From contig NZ_JANKBZ010000011.1 in NCBI RefSeq assembly GCF_024623785.1, positions 186,001 through 250,000 on the forward strand: a stretch of 64,000 nucleotides of DNA. Reading direction: 5' to 3'. The stretch comes from Archangium lipolyticum. Lineage in GTDB: Bacteria > Myxococcota > Myxococcia > Myxococcales > Myxococcaceae. Shown piece after piece: positions 22,614 through 31,013 of this stretch. Every line of letters begins with the position of its first letter. The first letter of the stretch is position 1. Made by a program: the position numbers and the translations under genes. The notes under the pieces were generated by a model. That model did not search any database and was not told the origin of the DNA. It saw only the letters and a list, made by a program, of their open reading frames with translations.

Positions 22614-25600
22614 TCACGGAGAGAACGAGGCACAGACGCGCACGCCGATCGCTGCGTCGCGCGCCGTCGGATCGCCAACGGAAATGTTCGCGATGTGCGC
22701 GCCAAAGTCATCGTAGTACCAGGCCCCGCCCCGCAGGACGACGCGCCCGAACTCCGGTGTCACGGAGCGTGTGATCTCGAAGGCGTTGCCGGCCATGTCC
22801 TCCAGCCCGAAGGGGCTCACCGAGACCGGGTGGGAGCCGACCATGTCGGGTCCGAAGGCCGTGGGCCGCCGTTCATAGGTCGTGTCGATGTTGGCGTCGT
22901 CGGGCAGCAGCTGGTCGCCGTGGGGGTAGCGGCGGCCATCCGCACCGCGAGCGGCGTACTCCCACTCGTTCTGGGTGCACAGGCGCGCTCCCGGAAGACG
23001 TCCCGTATGGTCAAGCCAGTAGAAGTAGCCCGCCAGATCCTCGGCGGAGACGCCGGACAGGGGAAACTGGCGCCAGTCGGCGGTGTTCCGCCGGGTCCTC
23101 CCCGGATAGTGGAAGGTCTCCCCCTCTCTCGCCGTGAAGACGTCCTCGCGTGAACGGTAGAAGGAGAAGACCCAGCCCACGCCGGGTTGCTGCCGCAGCG
23201 AGACCGCCCCGGTGGCGCTGAAGCGCGGCTGCTCGAGGATCCGTCTCGCTGGCGCATCCGGGGACAGGTCGTCGAGGTAGGTCAGCCAGTCGCCGAACGT
23301 CACCTCTCTCTGTCCGATCAGATATCCCTCGTTGAGACAGAACCGGTGGAGCGGCGGGCTGAGCATGAAGCCCCGCACCTCCTCCGGCTCGGCACTGCCC
23401 AGCAGGAAGCACCCGGACGGGATGAAGACATAGCCGGCCGGCACCGTGGTGGGGAGCGTGAGGCGGATCCGCTCGCTGGCACCGTGCGTGAGGAGCAGCG
23501 GCAGCTCCATCGGCACGCGCCCTGGATGCGTGACGTGGAGGAGATAGGAGCCCTCGGGCAGCAGGACGCGGGAGAGGGGCGTCGGTCCCAGGGAGCCCGC
23601 CTCCGGAACGGGCACGCGGAGCCGCGTCCCCTGGACGTCGGTGTAGCGCTCGATCTCGACGCGGGCGCCGGGGGGCTCCGTCACCAGCTCGAGCTCGGCC
23701 GGAGCCAGGAACCGTCGCCGCCACTCCGCGCCCTCCTTCGCGGTATCGGTCACCTGCACCAGGTGCTGGACCCATTCGTCGCGCTCGCGCCGCTGGTGGA
23801 AGCGCTCGGCGAGGAGGAGCCGTTCATAGGTGACCTCCGCGATGAGCTGGCGCGTGCCCGCATGGCCACGATCGCGATCGAGGGCCTTCTCGAGGGTCCG
23901 GCTGGCCCAGGCGTAGGCCTCATGGGCCTGCTCGCGCAAGGTGAGTGCCTCGGTCCATTGCCGCTCGGCGGCTTTCCTGAGGTCATGGGGGCCCGGCAGG
24001 GTCTCGAGACCAGCGGACGGAGAAGGCCGGCCGTCGAACAGCGCCAGTGCATCCTCCTGGCGCAGGCCGGCCCGCTGCGCGAGGGCGCGCCCCTCGGCGA
24101 GCGCTTCCCTCGCCGTGGCGACCTGGGCGGCGACGAAGCGCGCGTCCTCGAGGTACGCCTGCAGGCGCAGGCCCCCGTAGGAGGCGGCGACGGCCAGCGC
24201 GAGGACGAGCGCGGCGAGCCATCGGCCCCAACGCTGGCGCACCACGGCGCGGTGGGAGGCGAGGAGGAAGGCACGCTCGCGCGCCCCCAGGGTAGAGGGC
24301 TCGAGCGCACGGGCCTCGTCGAGCTGACGCTGTCCCCAGAGGGCCTCCCTGGTGCGCATCAGGCGCTCCCACTCGGCGCTCGCCGCCTCGAGCCGTTTGC
24401 GCACCGCGCGATGGCCGATGTCATCGTCGAGCCAGTCGCGGAGCGTCTCCCAGCTCTGGATGAGCGAGTCATGGGCGATCTCGTAACGTGGCTGGCCACG
24501 AGCGGTGCGCGTGTGCAGGAGGCGGCCCTCGACGAGCGCGCGAAGGGCCGCGAGGGACGGCCCATCCGAGGCCTCGACGAGCTCCTCCTCACCCCGCTCG
24601 ATGCGCGTCCCCTCCGCCGTCACGAGTTGGAGGAGGAGCCGCCGCGCTGCCTCGCGCTCGGCGGGACTCAGGCGCGCGAGCACCCCATCCGCGTGCCGTG
24701 ACAGCGCTCCAGCCACTCCACCCATCTCGTCGAGCGCCGCCCGTGTGATGCGGCCTCGCGCCGGGTCTCGCCGCTCCCACAGCTCGGCGAGCGCGAACTG
24801 GAGCAGCGGCAAGCTGCCCACGCCGTGCGCCGTGGACGCGACGAGCATCTGGACGAGCTCGGCGGATTCGAAGACCACGCCACGGCCGCGCGCGGGGCCG
24901 ACGATGGCCTCGCGCACGCCCTCGGGAGACATGGGGCGGAGGATGTAGAGCGCCCGCTCGGCCTCCTCGCCCAGGCCGGGCAGGGAGCACAGGCGCGTCA
25001 GGAAATCACCGCGCACCGCCAGCAGGACGCGCACCGCCTCCGACGGCAGGGCGAGCTCCCCGAGGATACGGGCGAAGTGCGCCGCCTGGACCGGCTCGGA
25101 GAGGGTGATGAGCTCCTCGAGCTGATCGATGAAGAGGAGCAGGCGCCGTCCGCCCTGGTGCGCCTCGCGCAGCGCCCGCCCGAGCCAGCCCGGCGAGTCC
25201 GCGAGCGCGGTGACGAGCTCCGCCTCCTTCCGTCCCAACAGGGGCGCGAGTGCGGCGGCCAGGGCCTCGAGTGGGCGGTGGCCGGGCCACAACGTGACGG
25301 GAATCCGCTCACGCGCCTCGTCCAGGGCCCCGGCGGCCACCTGGGGCAGCACACCGGCGCGGCACAGCGAGGACTTGCCGGCGCCTGAGTCCCCGGCGAC
25401 GAGGACGAGGGGCCGGTGGCGGAGGCGCTCGAGCACGGCGCGGATGTCCGCGTCGCGTCCGAAGAAGAGCTCCCGGTGCTCGGCCTCGAAGGGCGCGAGG
25501 CCCCGGTAGGGATTTCCGGCGACCAGGGGCGCGGGGGCACTGCTGCGCTCGAGGCGTTCGAGGGCCTCGCAGAGCACCTCCGCCGAGGCGAAGCGCTCCA

Positions 25601-26579
25601 TCGGGTCGGGCGCGAGGCACCGCGCGATGATCGCGGCGAAGTCCGGGTCGATCCCCTGCCCTGCTCCAACTGGTGGGGGCCCCTCCTCCGGACGCCGGGG
25701 TGTGCCCCGCGGCACCTCGCCCGTGCACAGCTCGTGGAGCACGAGGCCCAGCGCATGGAGATCGCTTCTCGGAGTCGCCGGAGCACGCTCCAGCAGCTCC
25801 GGCGCCATGTAGGGCCGCGTGCCGACGAGGAGGTGCGTGCTGGAGGCCGGTGAGTCCGCCCCCGGCTCGAAACGCTCGGCCAACCCGAAGTCGAGCAGCT
25901 TCACCTCGCCGTCCTCGGTGAGGAGGGCGTTGGACGGCTTGAGGTCGCGGTGGAGCACGCCCTGGCGATGCGCCGCCGCGAGCCCCCGGGCGAGACCGAT
26001 GCCGAGCGTCAGGACCCGGCGCCACGGCACCGGCAGTGGCAGCTCCGCGAGGCTCTGGCCGACGACGTACTCGGAGACGATGTACGGGTGCCCGCCGACC
26101 TCACCGACGCGGAACACGTTGACGACGTTGGGGTGCTGCAGCCGGGCGATGGCACGGGCCTCGGTCTCGAAGTACGCGCGGACCCAGGGCTCGGGCTGAC
26201 TCGAGGCGATGAACTTCACCGCCACGTGCCGGTCCAGCGAGGTGTCGTACGCCAGGTAGACGACGCCCATGCCGCCGCGGCCGAGCAGGCGCACGAGGCG
26301 GAACTCGTCGAACGCGTCGGGTGGCGTCCAGGGGACACCCGGCTCCTCCACGGTGACGGTGGCCGGAACTGGAACTTCCGGGACGCTCCGCTCCACCCCC
26401 AGACCCCCGCGCGAGACCGAGGCGAGGAGGAGCCGGCAGGCGTCGCACCCGGCGGAGTGACGATGGGCACGAGCCAGCGCCTCGTCCGGCAACCGGCCAT
26501 CGAGGAGATCGACGAGGACATCGTCCGTCAGACAACCGGATGCGCTCGGCCCGCTGTCACTGGGAGTGGACTGACGCAT
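22614..26579 (-). CDS. Zinc-finger/Ser-Thr kinase/nSTAND ATPase/FGE-like multidomain regulator
   Basis: This 1321-residue protein has, in order: an anti-sigma-like zinc motif HSAGCDAC (H-x3-C-x2-C, about residue 43); a Ser/Thr kinase (about 92-345) with GRGGMGVVY, VAVKF, HRDLKPSN and DFG; an nSTAND-type ATPase (about 353-740) with Walker A GDSGAGKSS and Walker B LLLFIDQLEEL; and a membrane helix near 785-803. After the helix come a helical region, a PEGA-like beta segment, and a C-terminal formylglycine-generating-enzyme-like domain (about 1048-1321, IGQREVTFGDWL, LPGARLCTQNEWEYAARG, VVLRGGAWYYDD). That domain lacks the FGE catalytic Cys pair, so it is probably a ligand-binding sensor. It is divergent from a sigma-factor gene 90 bp away. 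Confidence 0.9.
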   Translation of the reverse strand: MRQSTPSDSGPSASGCLTDDVLVDLLDGRLPDEALARAHRHSAGCDACRLLLASVSRGGLGVERSVPEVPVPATVTVEEPGVPWTPPDAFDEFRLVRLLGRGGMGVVYLAYDTSLDRHVAVKFIASSQPEPWVRAYFETEARAIARLQHPNVVNVFRVGEVGGHPYIVSEYVVGQSLAELPLPVPWRRVLTLGIGLARGLAAAHRQGVLHRDLKPSNALLTEDGEVKLLDFGLAERFEPGADSPASSTHLLVGTRPYMAPELLERAPATPRSDLHALGLVLHELCTGEVPRGTPRRPEEGPPPVGAGQGIDPDFAAIIARCLAPDPMERFASAEVLCEALERLERSSAPAPLVAGNPYRGLAPFEAEHRELFFGRDADIRAVLERLRHRPLVLVAGDSGAGKSSLCRAGVLPQVAAGALDEARERIPVTLWPGHRPLEALAAALAPLLGRKEAELVTALADSPGWLGRALREAHQGGRRLLLFIDQLEELITLSEPVQAAHFARILGELALPSEAVRVLLAVRGDFLTRLCSLPGLGEEAERALYILRPMSPEGVREAIVGPARGRGVVFESAELVQMLVASTAHGVGSLPLLQFALAELWERRDPARGRITRAALDEMGGVAGALSRHADGVLARLSPAEREAARRLLLQLVTAEGTRIERGEEELVEASDGPSLAALRALVEGRLLHTRTARGQPRYEIAHDSLIQSWETLRDWLDDDIGHRAVRKRLEAASAEWERLMRTREALWGQRQLDEARALEPSTLGARERAFLLASHRAVVRQRWGRWLAALVLALAVAASYGGLRLQAYLEDARFVAAQVATAREALAEGRALAQRAGLRQEDALALFDGRPSPSAGLETLPGPHDLRKAAERQWTEALTLREQAHEAYAWASRTLEKALDRDRGHAGTRQLIAEVTYERLLLAERFHQRRERDEWVQHLVQVTDTAKEGAEWRRRFLAPAELELVTEPPGARVEIERYTDVQGTRLRVPVPEAGSLGPTPLSRVLLPEGSYLLHVTHPGRVPMELPLLLTHGASERIRLTLPTTVPAGYVFIPSGCFLLGSAEPEEVRGFMLSPPLHRFCLNEGYLIGQREVTFGDWLTYLDDLSPDAPARRILEQPRFSATGAVSLRQQPGVGWVFSFYRSREDVFTAREGETFHYPGRTRRNTADWRQFPLSGVSAEDLAGYFYWLDHTGRLPGARLCTQNEWEYAARGADGRRYPHGDQLLPDDANIDTTYERRPTAFGPDMVGSHPVSVSPFGLEDMAGNAFEITRSVTPEFGRVVLRGGAWYYDDFGAHIANISVGDPTARDAAIGVRVCASFSP

Positions 26580-26669
26580 GGAGTCGATGGGCTCAGGCTA
26601 GCCGCGTGCCGATCGCCGCTCAATGGCCCCCGTTGATGGCCCGAAGAAGCGCATGGTACAGGGACGAGA
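26580..26669. promoter_or_regulatory. Short divergent promoter region, kinase versus sigma factor
   Basis: Ninety bases must carry promoters and 5' leaders for both the kinase gene and the sigma-factor gene, so joint regulation is likely. I cannot pick a convincing -35/-10 pair by eye. Confidence 0.4.
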
Positions 26670-27605
26670 ATGGAGCAGGTGCCAGGGTTGGCCGCGACGT
26701 TTCTCGCCCACGCGAAGGTGCGCTTCGTTCCACCCGCGGATGCCTCCGAGCTCGAAGGTCTGCTCGTCCGGACCTGGGAGACCGCCCGTGCGCAGTGGCC
26801 GGCCGTGAATCTTCCCGCCGAGCCATTCGTGAAACACCTCGCCGAGCGGCTGCCCGAGGCAAATCCAGACAGCCCCATCGAGCCGCTGCTCGCGCAGCTG
26901 TCCCTGGCGGAGCTCTACCTCGCATGCGCCTGTCTGAGGGGTCTTCCCGCCGCCATCGGGCTCTTCGAGCGGAACTACCTCGCGAAGCTGCCGGGGCTGC
27001 TCCGGGGTCCCAAGCAGCCCGAGGCGATGATCGACGACGTCTGCCAGCTGGCGCGCGTGAAGCTCCTGGTCCCCACTCCCGAAGGGGACCCGAAGATCGC
27101 CGAGTACACGGGACGAGGCGCGCTGCTGAGCTGGGTGCGTGTCACCGCCGTGCGCATCGCCATCAAGCTGCAGGCCGGCCAGAAGCCCGCTCCCGATCAA
27201 GACTCGGACACCGTGTTCGAGGCGTTGCCGGCGCCGGGAATGGACGCGGAGCTGGACCTCATCAAGCGGCGCTACCACAACGACTTCCGCCAGGCCGTGC
27301 GCGAGGCCTTCTCCGAGCTCCCGGCGGACGATCGCCACCTGCTGCGCCTCTACTTCGTCGATCAGCTCTCGATGTACGAGCTGGCCTCGCTCTTTCGCGT
27401 CAATCAATCGACGGTCTCCCGTTGGTTGAAGAGTGCCCGGCAGGAGATCTACGAGGACACCCGGCGCCGTCTGCAGGCGCGGCTGGGCCTCTCCACCGGT
27501 GACTTCAAGAGCTTCCTGGCCGTCCTCGACAGCCAGCTCGATCTGAACATCAGCCAGCTCCTGGGGAAGGCGGACGGAGGGAGCCGGACTCCAGGGAAGG
27601 ACTGA
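26670..27605 (+). CDS. Sigma-70 family RNA polymerase factor, Myxococcales type
   Basis: This 311-residue sigma factor of extracytoplasmic-function layout resembles the Myxococcales-specific Sig-70_gmx1 group. An N-terminal extension of about 80 residues precedes the region-2 equivalent (AELYLACACLRGLPAAIGLFERNYL...IDDVCQLARVKLLV...YTGRGALLSWVRVTAVRIAI). The region-4 helix-turn-helix is clear (ELPADDRHLLRLYFVDQLSMYELASLFRVNQSTVSRWLKSARQEIYED). A C-terminal extension of about 50 residues follows. It is divergent from the zinc-finger kinase gene, which makes that protein the likely controller. Confidence 0.87.
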   Translation: MEQVPGLAATFLAHAKVRFVPPADASELEGLLVRTWETARAQWPAVNLPAEPFVKHLAERLPEANPDSPIEPLLAQLSLAELYLACACLRGLPAAIGLFERNYLAKLPGLLRGPKQPEAMIDDVCQLARVKLLVPTPEGDPKIAEYTGRGALLSWVRVTAVRIAIKLQAGQKPAPDQDSDTVFEALPAPGMDAELDLIKRRYHNDFRQAVREAFSELPADDRHLLRLYFVDQLSMYELASLFRVNQSTVSRWLKSARQEIYEDTRRRLQARLGLSTGDFKSFLAVLDSQLDLNISQLLGKADGGSRTPGKD

Positions 27606-27607
27606 CG

Positions 27608-27625
27608 CGGAGGCACACGCCTCCG
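27608..27625. terminator. Hairpin between sigma factor and ADYC gene
   Basis: CGGAGGC-ACAC-GCCTCCG, 7-bp arms, located between the convergent stop codons of the two genes. Confidence 0.6.
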
Positions 27626-27631
27626 GGGGTC

Positions 27632-28666
27632 CTACGGGGCTCCATAGGACTGGTTGCGCAGCAGCGCCGTTCCGGGGCTCGCGTCCGCGCGGCGCACCAT
27701 GCAGCGGTCCCCCCCACCCAGCTCGAGCGCCGCGCCCTTCTGGAAACGGTTGGGACACTCCTCGAGGATCGTCGCCAGTGCGCGGCCGTCGCGGGTCCGG
27801 GCCAGGCAGGTGGCGCCGTCGGGAGCCCACGCCGCTTCGAACGAGGCCCGCGCGGGATCCCAGCCGTCGACGGCCTCCGTCGTCCGCGCGAGCACGCCGA
27901 GCCGATCGTACATGTCGATGGCGGTGTCCTGGTACGTGTGGCTGCGGCCGTTGCCGCAGTAATCCGCGCGAGCCATGCGCGTGCAGGCCTGATGGAGGTC
28001 GGCCAGTGAATGCCCGTCGCGGCGCTCCCAGGGCTTGTAGCCCCAGCGGATGCACTTGGTGATGGCGCCGTTCTCACAGGCGAAGGTGAGCTTGCCCGGG
28101 ACGTCCTGGCGTGCGCCGCTCGCGTCCCAGACGCCGCCCACCGCGAGCGCCCGGGGGTCGGGCACGCGATCCAGGGCGACGCAGGGGTTCTCCCACTCCT
28201 GGGCCACCGCGTTCCACGCCTCGATGCGGTACCAGACCATCCCGGGATCCTCGGGGGCGGGCTCGGCGCCGCAGATGGCCACCTCCACGGGCTTGCCGTC
28301 GCTCGCCGTGCCCTGGAGCACGGTGCCGACGACGCCCTTCCCCGAGGCCACCAGACGTCCGCCCTCGAGGGTCAGGGCCTTCGTCCCGGCATCCGCCTGG
28401 CGCAGGGGCGCGAGGTCCACCGAGACGAGCACGCTGCTCACCTCGGGAGCCGTCTTCTCGGTGTCCCAACTGCGCTTGGTGCCCCACAGCATCGTCCCCT
28501 GGGGCTTGACGGTGCGGTGAGGTGCCTGGGACTGGCACCGCCGCGCGTAGCGCTCGGCCTCGGACACCTGGACGGCCGTACGCTGGGGTTTCGCGGTGGC
28601 CGGAGTGGCGGCTTGAGCCAGCGCGGGAATCTGAAGGCACATCCAGGCGAGCAGGTACTTCTTCAT
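27632..28666 (-). CDS. Exported ADYC-domain protein
   Basis: This 344-residue secreted protein has a signal peptide (MKKYLLAWMCLQIPALAQAA). It contains the signature ARADYCGNGRSHTYQDTAIDMYD that names the ADYC domain of myxobacterial exported proteins. Paired cysteines (CENGAITKCIRWGYKPW, CTRMARADYC, CLARTRDG, CPNRFQKG, CMVRR) suggest disulfides in a periplasmic or extracellular location. Function of the family is unknown. The ATG at 28666 is preferred over two in-frame GTG codons just upstream because it gives the cleanest signal peptide. Confidence 0.75.
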   Translation of the reverse strand: MKKYLLAWMCLQIPALAQAATPATAKPQRTAVQVSEAERYARRCQSQAPHRTVKPQGTMLWGTKRSWDTEKTAPEVSSVLVSVDLAPLRQADAGTKALTLEGGRLVASGKGVVGTVLQGTASDGKPVEVAICGAEPAPEDPGMVWYRIEAWNAVAQEWENPCVALDRVPDPRALAVGGVWDASGARQDVPGKLTFACENGAITKCIRWGYKPWERRDGHSLADLHQACTRMARADYCGNGRSHTYQDTAIDMYDRLGVLARTTEAVDGWDPARASFEAAWAPDGATCLARTRDGRALATILEECPNRFQKGAALELGGGDRCMVRRADASPGTALLRNQSYGAP

Positions 28667-28779
28667 CACGGTCACCGTTTTCCGTGGGTCGAGTTCACGA
28701 GGGGCTCGAACGACTGGCCCACATCCGTTCAGAGCCGGTGACTTGGAGAATCATGCGGAAAATTCGTGAGGGACCGCGC

Positions 28780-30297
28780 TCAGAGGGCCAGCAGCGTCTG
28801 CTCGATGGGGCGCTCCAGGCCCTCGGCGTAGTACCGGACGCGCAGGTTCTGGTCGGGATCCCACCCGGCCCTGCCGCTCGCGCCCGGGTCCAGCACGGCG
28901 AAGTTCCTCCGGAAGAGCACGCGTCCCTCCGGATTGCCCGGCAGCTCCAGCAGCCTCCCCGAGAAGAGGTCCTGGTACATGTCCACCGCCTCGGAGCCGA
29001 GGCCGAGCTCCACCACCTTGCGGATGAGGCCGTCCGGCGGCAGCGAGCCGATGCCACTGGACACCACCTGGGTGATCTCCGGCAGGTCGGAATCGGAGCG
29101 CTTGTGGAAGGGCACGCGCGAGCGCAACCGCGCCGTCGTCCCTACGTGGACGTCCCCGCTCAGCGATGTCACCTCCGTGCCGGGCGAGCGCTTGCGAAAC
29201 TCGAAGAGGCGGTTGAGCAGCTTGCGCAGCTCCTCGGTGTTGTTGGGCGCCATCCACGAGTCGCGCACGTCGCACAGGAACGAGTCGAAACCGAGCTTCT
29301 CCAGCAGCTTGCTGGCCGCGGCCACCTTCGCGTGCAGCGGGGGCACGCCCGTGACGACGAAGAGCCGCTTGAGCCCGGCGGGCACCTGCGCCTCCAACCA
29401 CGCATCCACCTCGGCCCACTGCTTCCGGCCGATGATGGTCTGGTCCTTCCAGCTCCGGTGCGTGCGCGCGTCGAGCACCAGGAACCCCAGTCCGTTGCTC
29501 ACCCACCCGAAGCCATACGAGTGCTCGCTGAAGGCGGGCGGGTTCAGCCGTGCCTGGAACTCCTCGAACGTCGTCCGCGCGGCCTCGAAGAAGGCGCGAT
29601 CCGCGGGGGTCACCTCGTCATGGGAGCCCCACCCATCGAAGATGTCGTGGTCGTCCCACATCATCATCGAGGGCACCGAGCCGAGCACCGAGGCGAGCTC
29701 GGGCCGCTGCCACGTGTCGCAATAGAGGACGCGGAAGGACTCCCGGAGCCGCTGCATCAGCGCCTCGTTCTCCGGCGTCAGGTGGTCGTCCAGGTCGTTG
29801 CGCTGCCAGGCCTCGCGGATGTGGTCCGCGTAGATCTGATCGCCCATGTGGAGGAGCAGGTCCACCTCCCCCGCCGCGACCACCTCGCCGAGCCGCTTCC
29901 ACATGGCATGACGCCGGCCGTGATCGCTCACCACGTAGCCGCCATTGCAGCTCACCAGGCCGATCCGCAGGGGCTGACCGGGTGGAGGCAGCAGCCGGAA
30001 ACGGCCGAGCCCACCGGACTGGGAGAGCTGTGTAAGGGAGGGCAACCCCTCGGGTGTGGCCGAGACGGCCACCGCGTATTCGACCGTGGAGGACCCGGCG
30101 AGGCCGTCGAGGTCGAACGTGCCATGGAGGAAGGTGGAGCCGGTGGGCTGGGAGAGCCGTGCCTCACGTGACTGGAACGCGCCCTCCCCCGAGCGGAAGA
30201 CGAGCCGGGCGTGGGAGAGCCCGTCCTTCGCGGTGACGCAGATGCGGGCCGTGGTGCTGGTGCAGTACCCGATGGTGGTGATCAATGGCCTCGCCAT
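28780..30297 (-). CDS. PhoD-like alkaline phosphatase/phosphodiesterase-family metalloenzyme
   Basis: This 505-residue protein has an N-terminal fibronectin-like domain (TTIGYCTSTTARICVTAKDG) and a PhoD-type calcineurin-like phosphatase core. Metal-binding motifs are visible: LLHMGDQIYAD (about residue 146), MMMWDDHDIFDGWG (about 212) and LSGDVHVG (about 379). The start at 30297 (MARPLITT) omits 13 codons of possible upstream frame. No signal peptide or Tat motif is present, so it may be cytoplasmic, unlike classical PhoD. The substrate is unknown. It is divergent from a small hypothetical gene. Confidence 0.85.
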   Translation of the reverse strand: MARPLITTIGYCTSTTARICVTAKDGLSHARLVFRSGEGAFQSREARLSQPTGSTFLHGTFDLDGLAGSSTVEYAVAVSATPEGLPSLTQLSQSGGLGRFRLLPPPGQPLRIGLVSCNGGYVVSDHGRRHAMWKRLGEVVAAGEVDLLLHMGDQIYADHIREAWQRNDLDDHLTPENEALMQRLRESFRVLYCDTWQRPELASVLGSVPSMMMWDDHDIFDGWGSHDEVTPADRAFFEAARTTFEEFQARLNPPAFSEHSYGFGWVSNGLGFLVLDARTHRSWKDQTIIGRKQWAEVDAWLEAQVPAGLKRLFVVTGVPPLHAKVAAASKLLEKLGFDSFLCDVRDSWMAPNNTEELRKLLNRLFEFRKRSPGTEVTSLSGDVHVGTTARLRSRVPFHKRSDSDLPEITQVVSSGIGSLPPDGLIRKVVELGLGSEAVDMYQDLFSGRLLELPGNPEGRVLFRRNFAVLDPGASGRAGWDPDQNLRVRYYAEGLERPIEQTLLAL

Positions 30298-30364
30298 GGC
30301 GCCATCATTCCACAATGAAGAATCAGGTTCCGGCAACCGGACTACTCAGGTGAGAGGGAAAAAC

Positions 30365-30787
30365 GTGCGGTGCACCATCTACAGCCCGGTGGTTGATCAT
30401 CAGGCCATCGAGTCCGTGAGGGATGTCCTCCCCGGGTGGTTGCTGCACTGGGACGGTGAACCTGAGCGCTGGAGTTCCGCGAGCTTCACGAGCGCTCAGG
30501 GGACGCTCAAGTTCAACTCCCTGGAGTTCACCGGACCGATGGATCCGTTTGGCAAGATCATCCTCGGTACCAGCAGTTTCTTCTGGCGACGTGAGGACCT
30601 TGATCAACCCACCAAGAAGGAACTGATTCGCTTCGTAGGAGGAACCAGGTGGTTGGTCGGTGTCGTGGGAACCTCGGAGGTCCTCTCCGAGGAGGTGTTC
30701 CTGAAGGCCGCGCTGGAGCTGGCGCGCCGCTTGAACGGAAGAGTCTTCAACGGCACGGACCTCCTCTCCCCCGGCTCACGGGACTGA
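30365..30787 (+). CDS. Small hypothetical protein
   Basis: The protein is 140 residues starting at a GTG that follows GAGAGGG at 30352-30358. It has no signal peptide or transmembrane helix. It looks like a mixed alpha/beta soluble protein (IYSPVVDHQAIESVRDVLPGWLLHW, LKFNSLEFTGPMDPFGKIILG, RWLVGVVGTSEVLSEEVFLKAALELARRLNGRVFNGTDLL). The C-terminal part resembles small single-domain bacterial proteins described only as hypothetical. The gene is real by codon bias and ribosome-binding site; I cannot name its function. Confidence 0.65.
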   Translation: MRCTIYSPVVDHQAIESVRDVLPGWLLHWDGEPERWSSASFTSAQGTLKFNSLEFTGPMDPFGKIILGTSSFFWRREDLDQPTKKELIRFVGGTRWLVGVVGTSEVLSEEVFLKAALELARRLNGRVFNGTDLLSPGSRD

Positions 30788-30841
30788 GCATCCCGGCGGG
30801 GGCACTACCCTCACCCAGCCCGCCAGGCCGGCATCCAGGGG

Positions 30842-30916
30842 CCCGGTAGGTATCCCACATCGACGCCTACCCGGGAGCGGGCTTTCCCACCGCTTCGGCG
30901 GCATAGATCGCCGCCG
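30842..30916 (+). terminator. Two successive hairpins after the small hypothetical gene
   Basis: CCCGGTAGG (30842-30850) pairs with CCTACCCGGG (30866-30875) with one bulge. Then CGGCGGC-ATAGATC-GCCGCCG (30896-30916) forms a second 7-bp stem. They lie in the 226-bp gap before the ABC-F gene and may end the upstream transcript or act in the ABC-F leader. Confidence 0.45.
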
Positions 30917-31013
30917 CTCCGGGGTTAAAAGGGGTCCTCACCGTCGGTCTCGGTGAAATCCACCTGTCGCGCGCCTTCCGGCCGCCTACCCCTTCCGCTA
31001 GAAAGCGCCCCCC

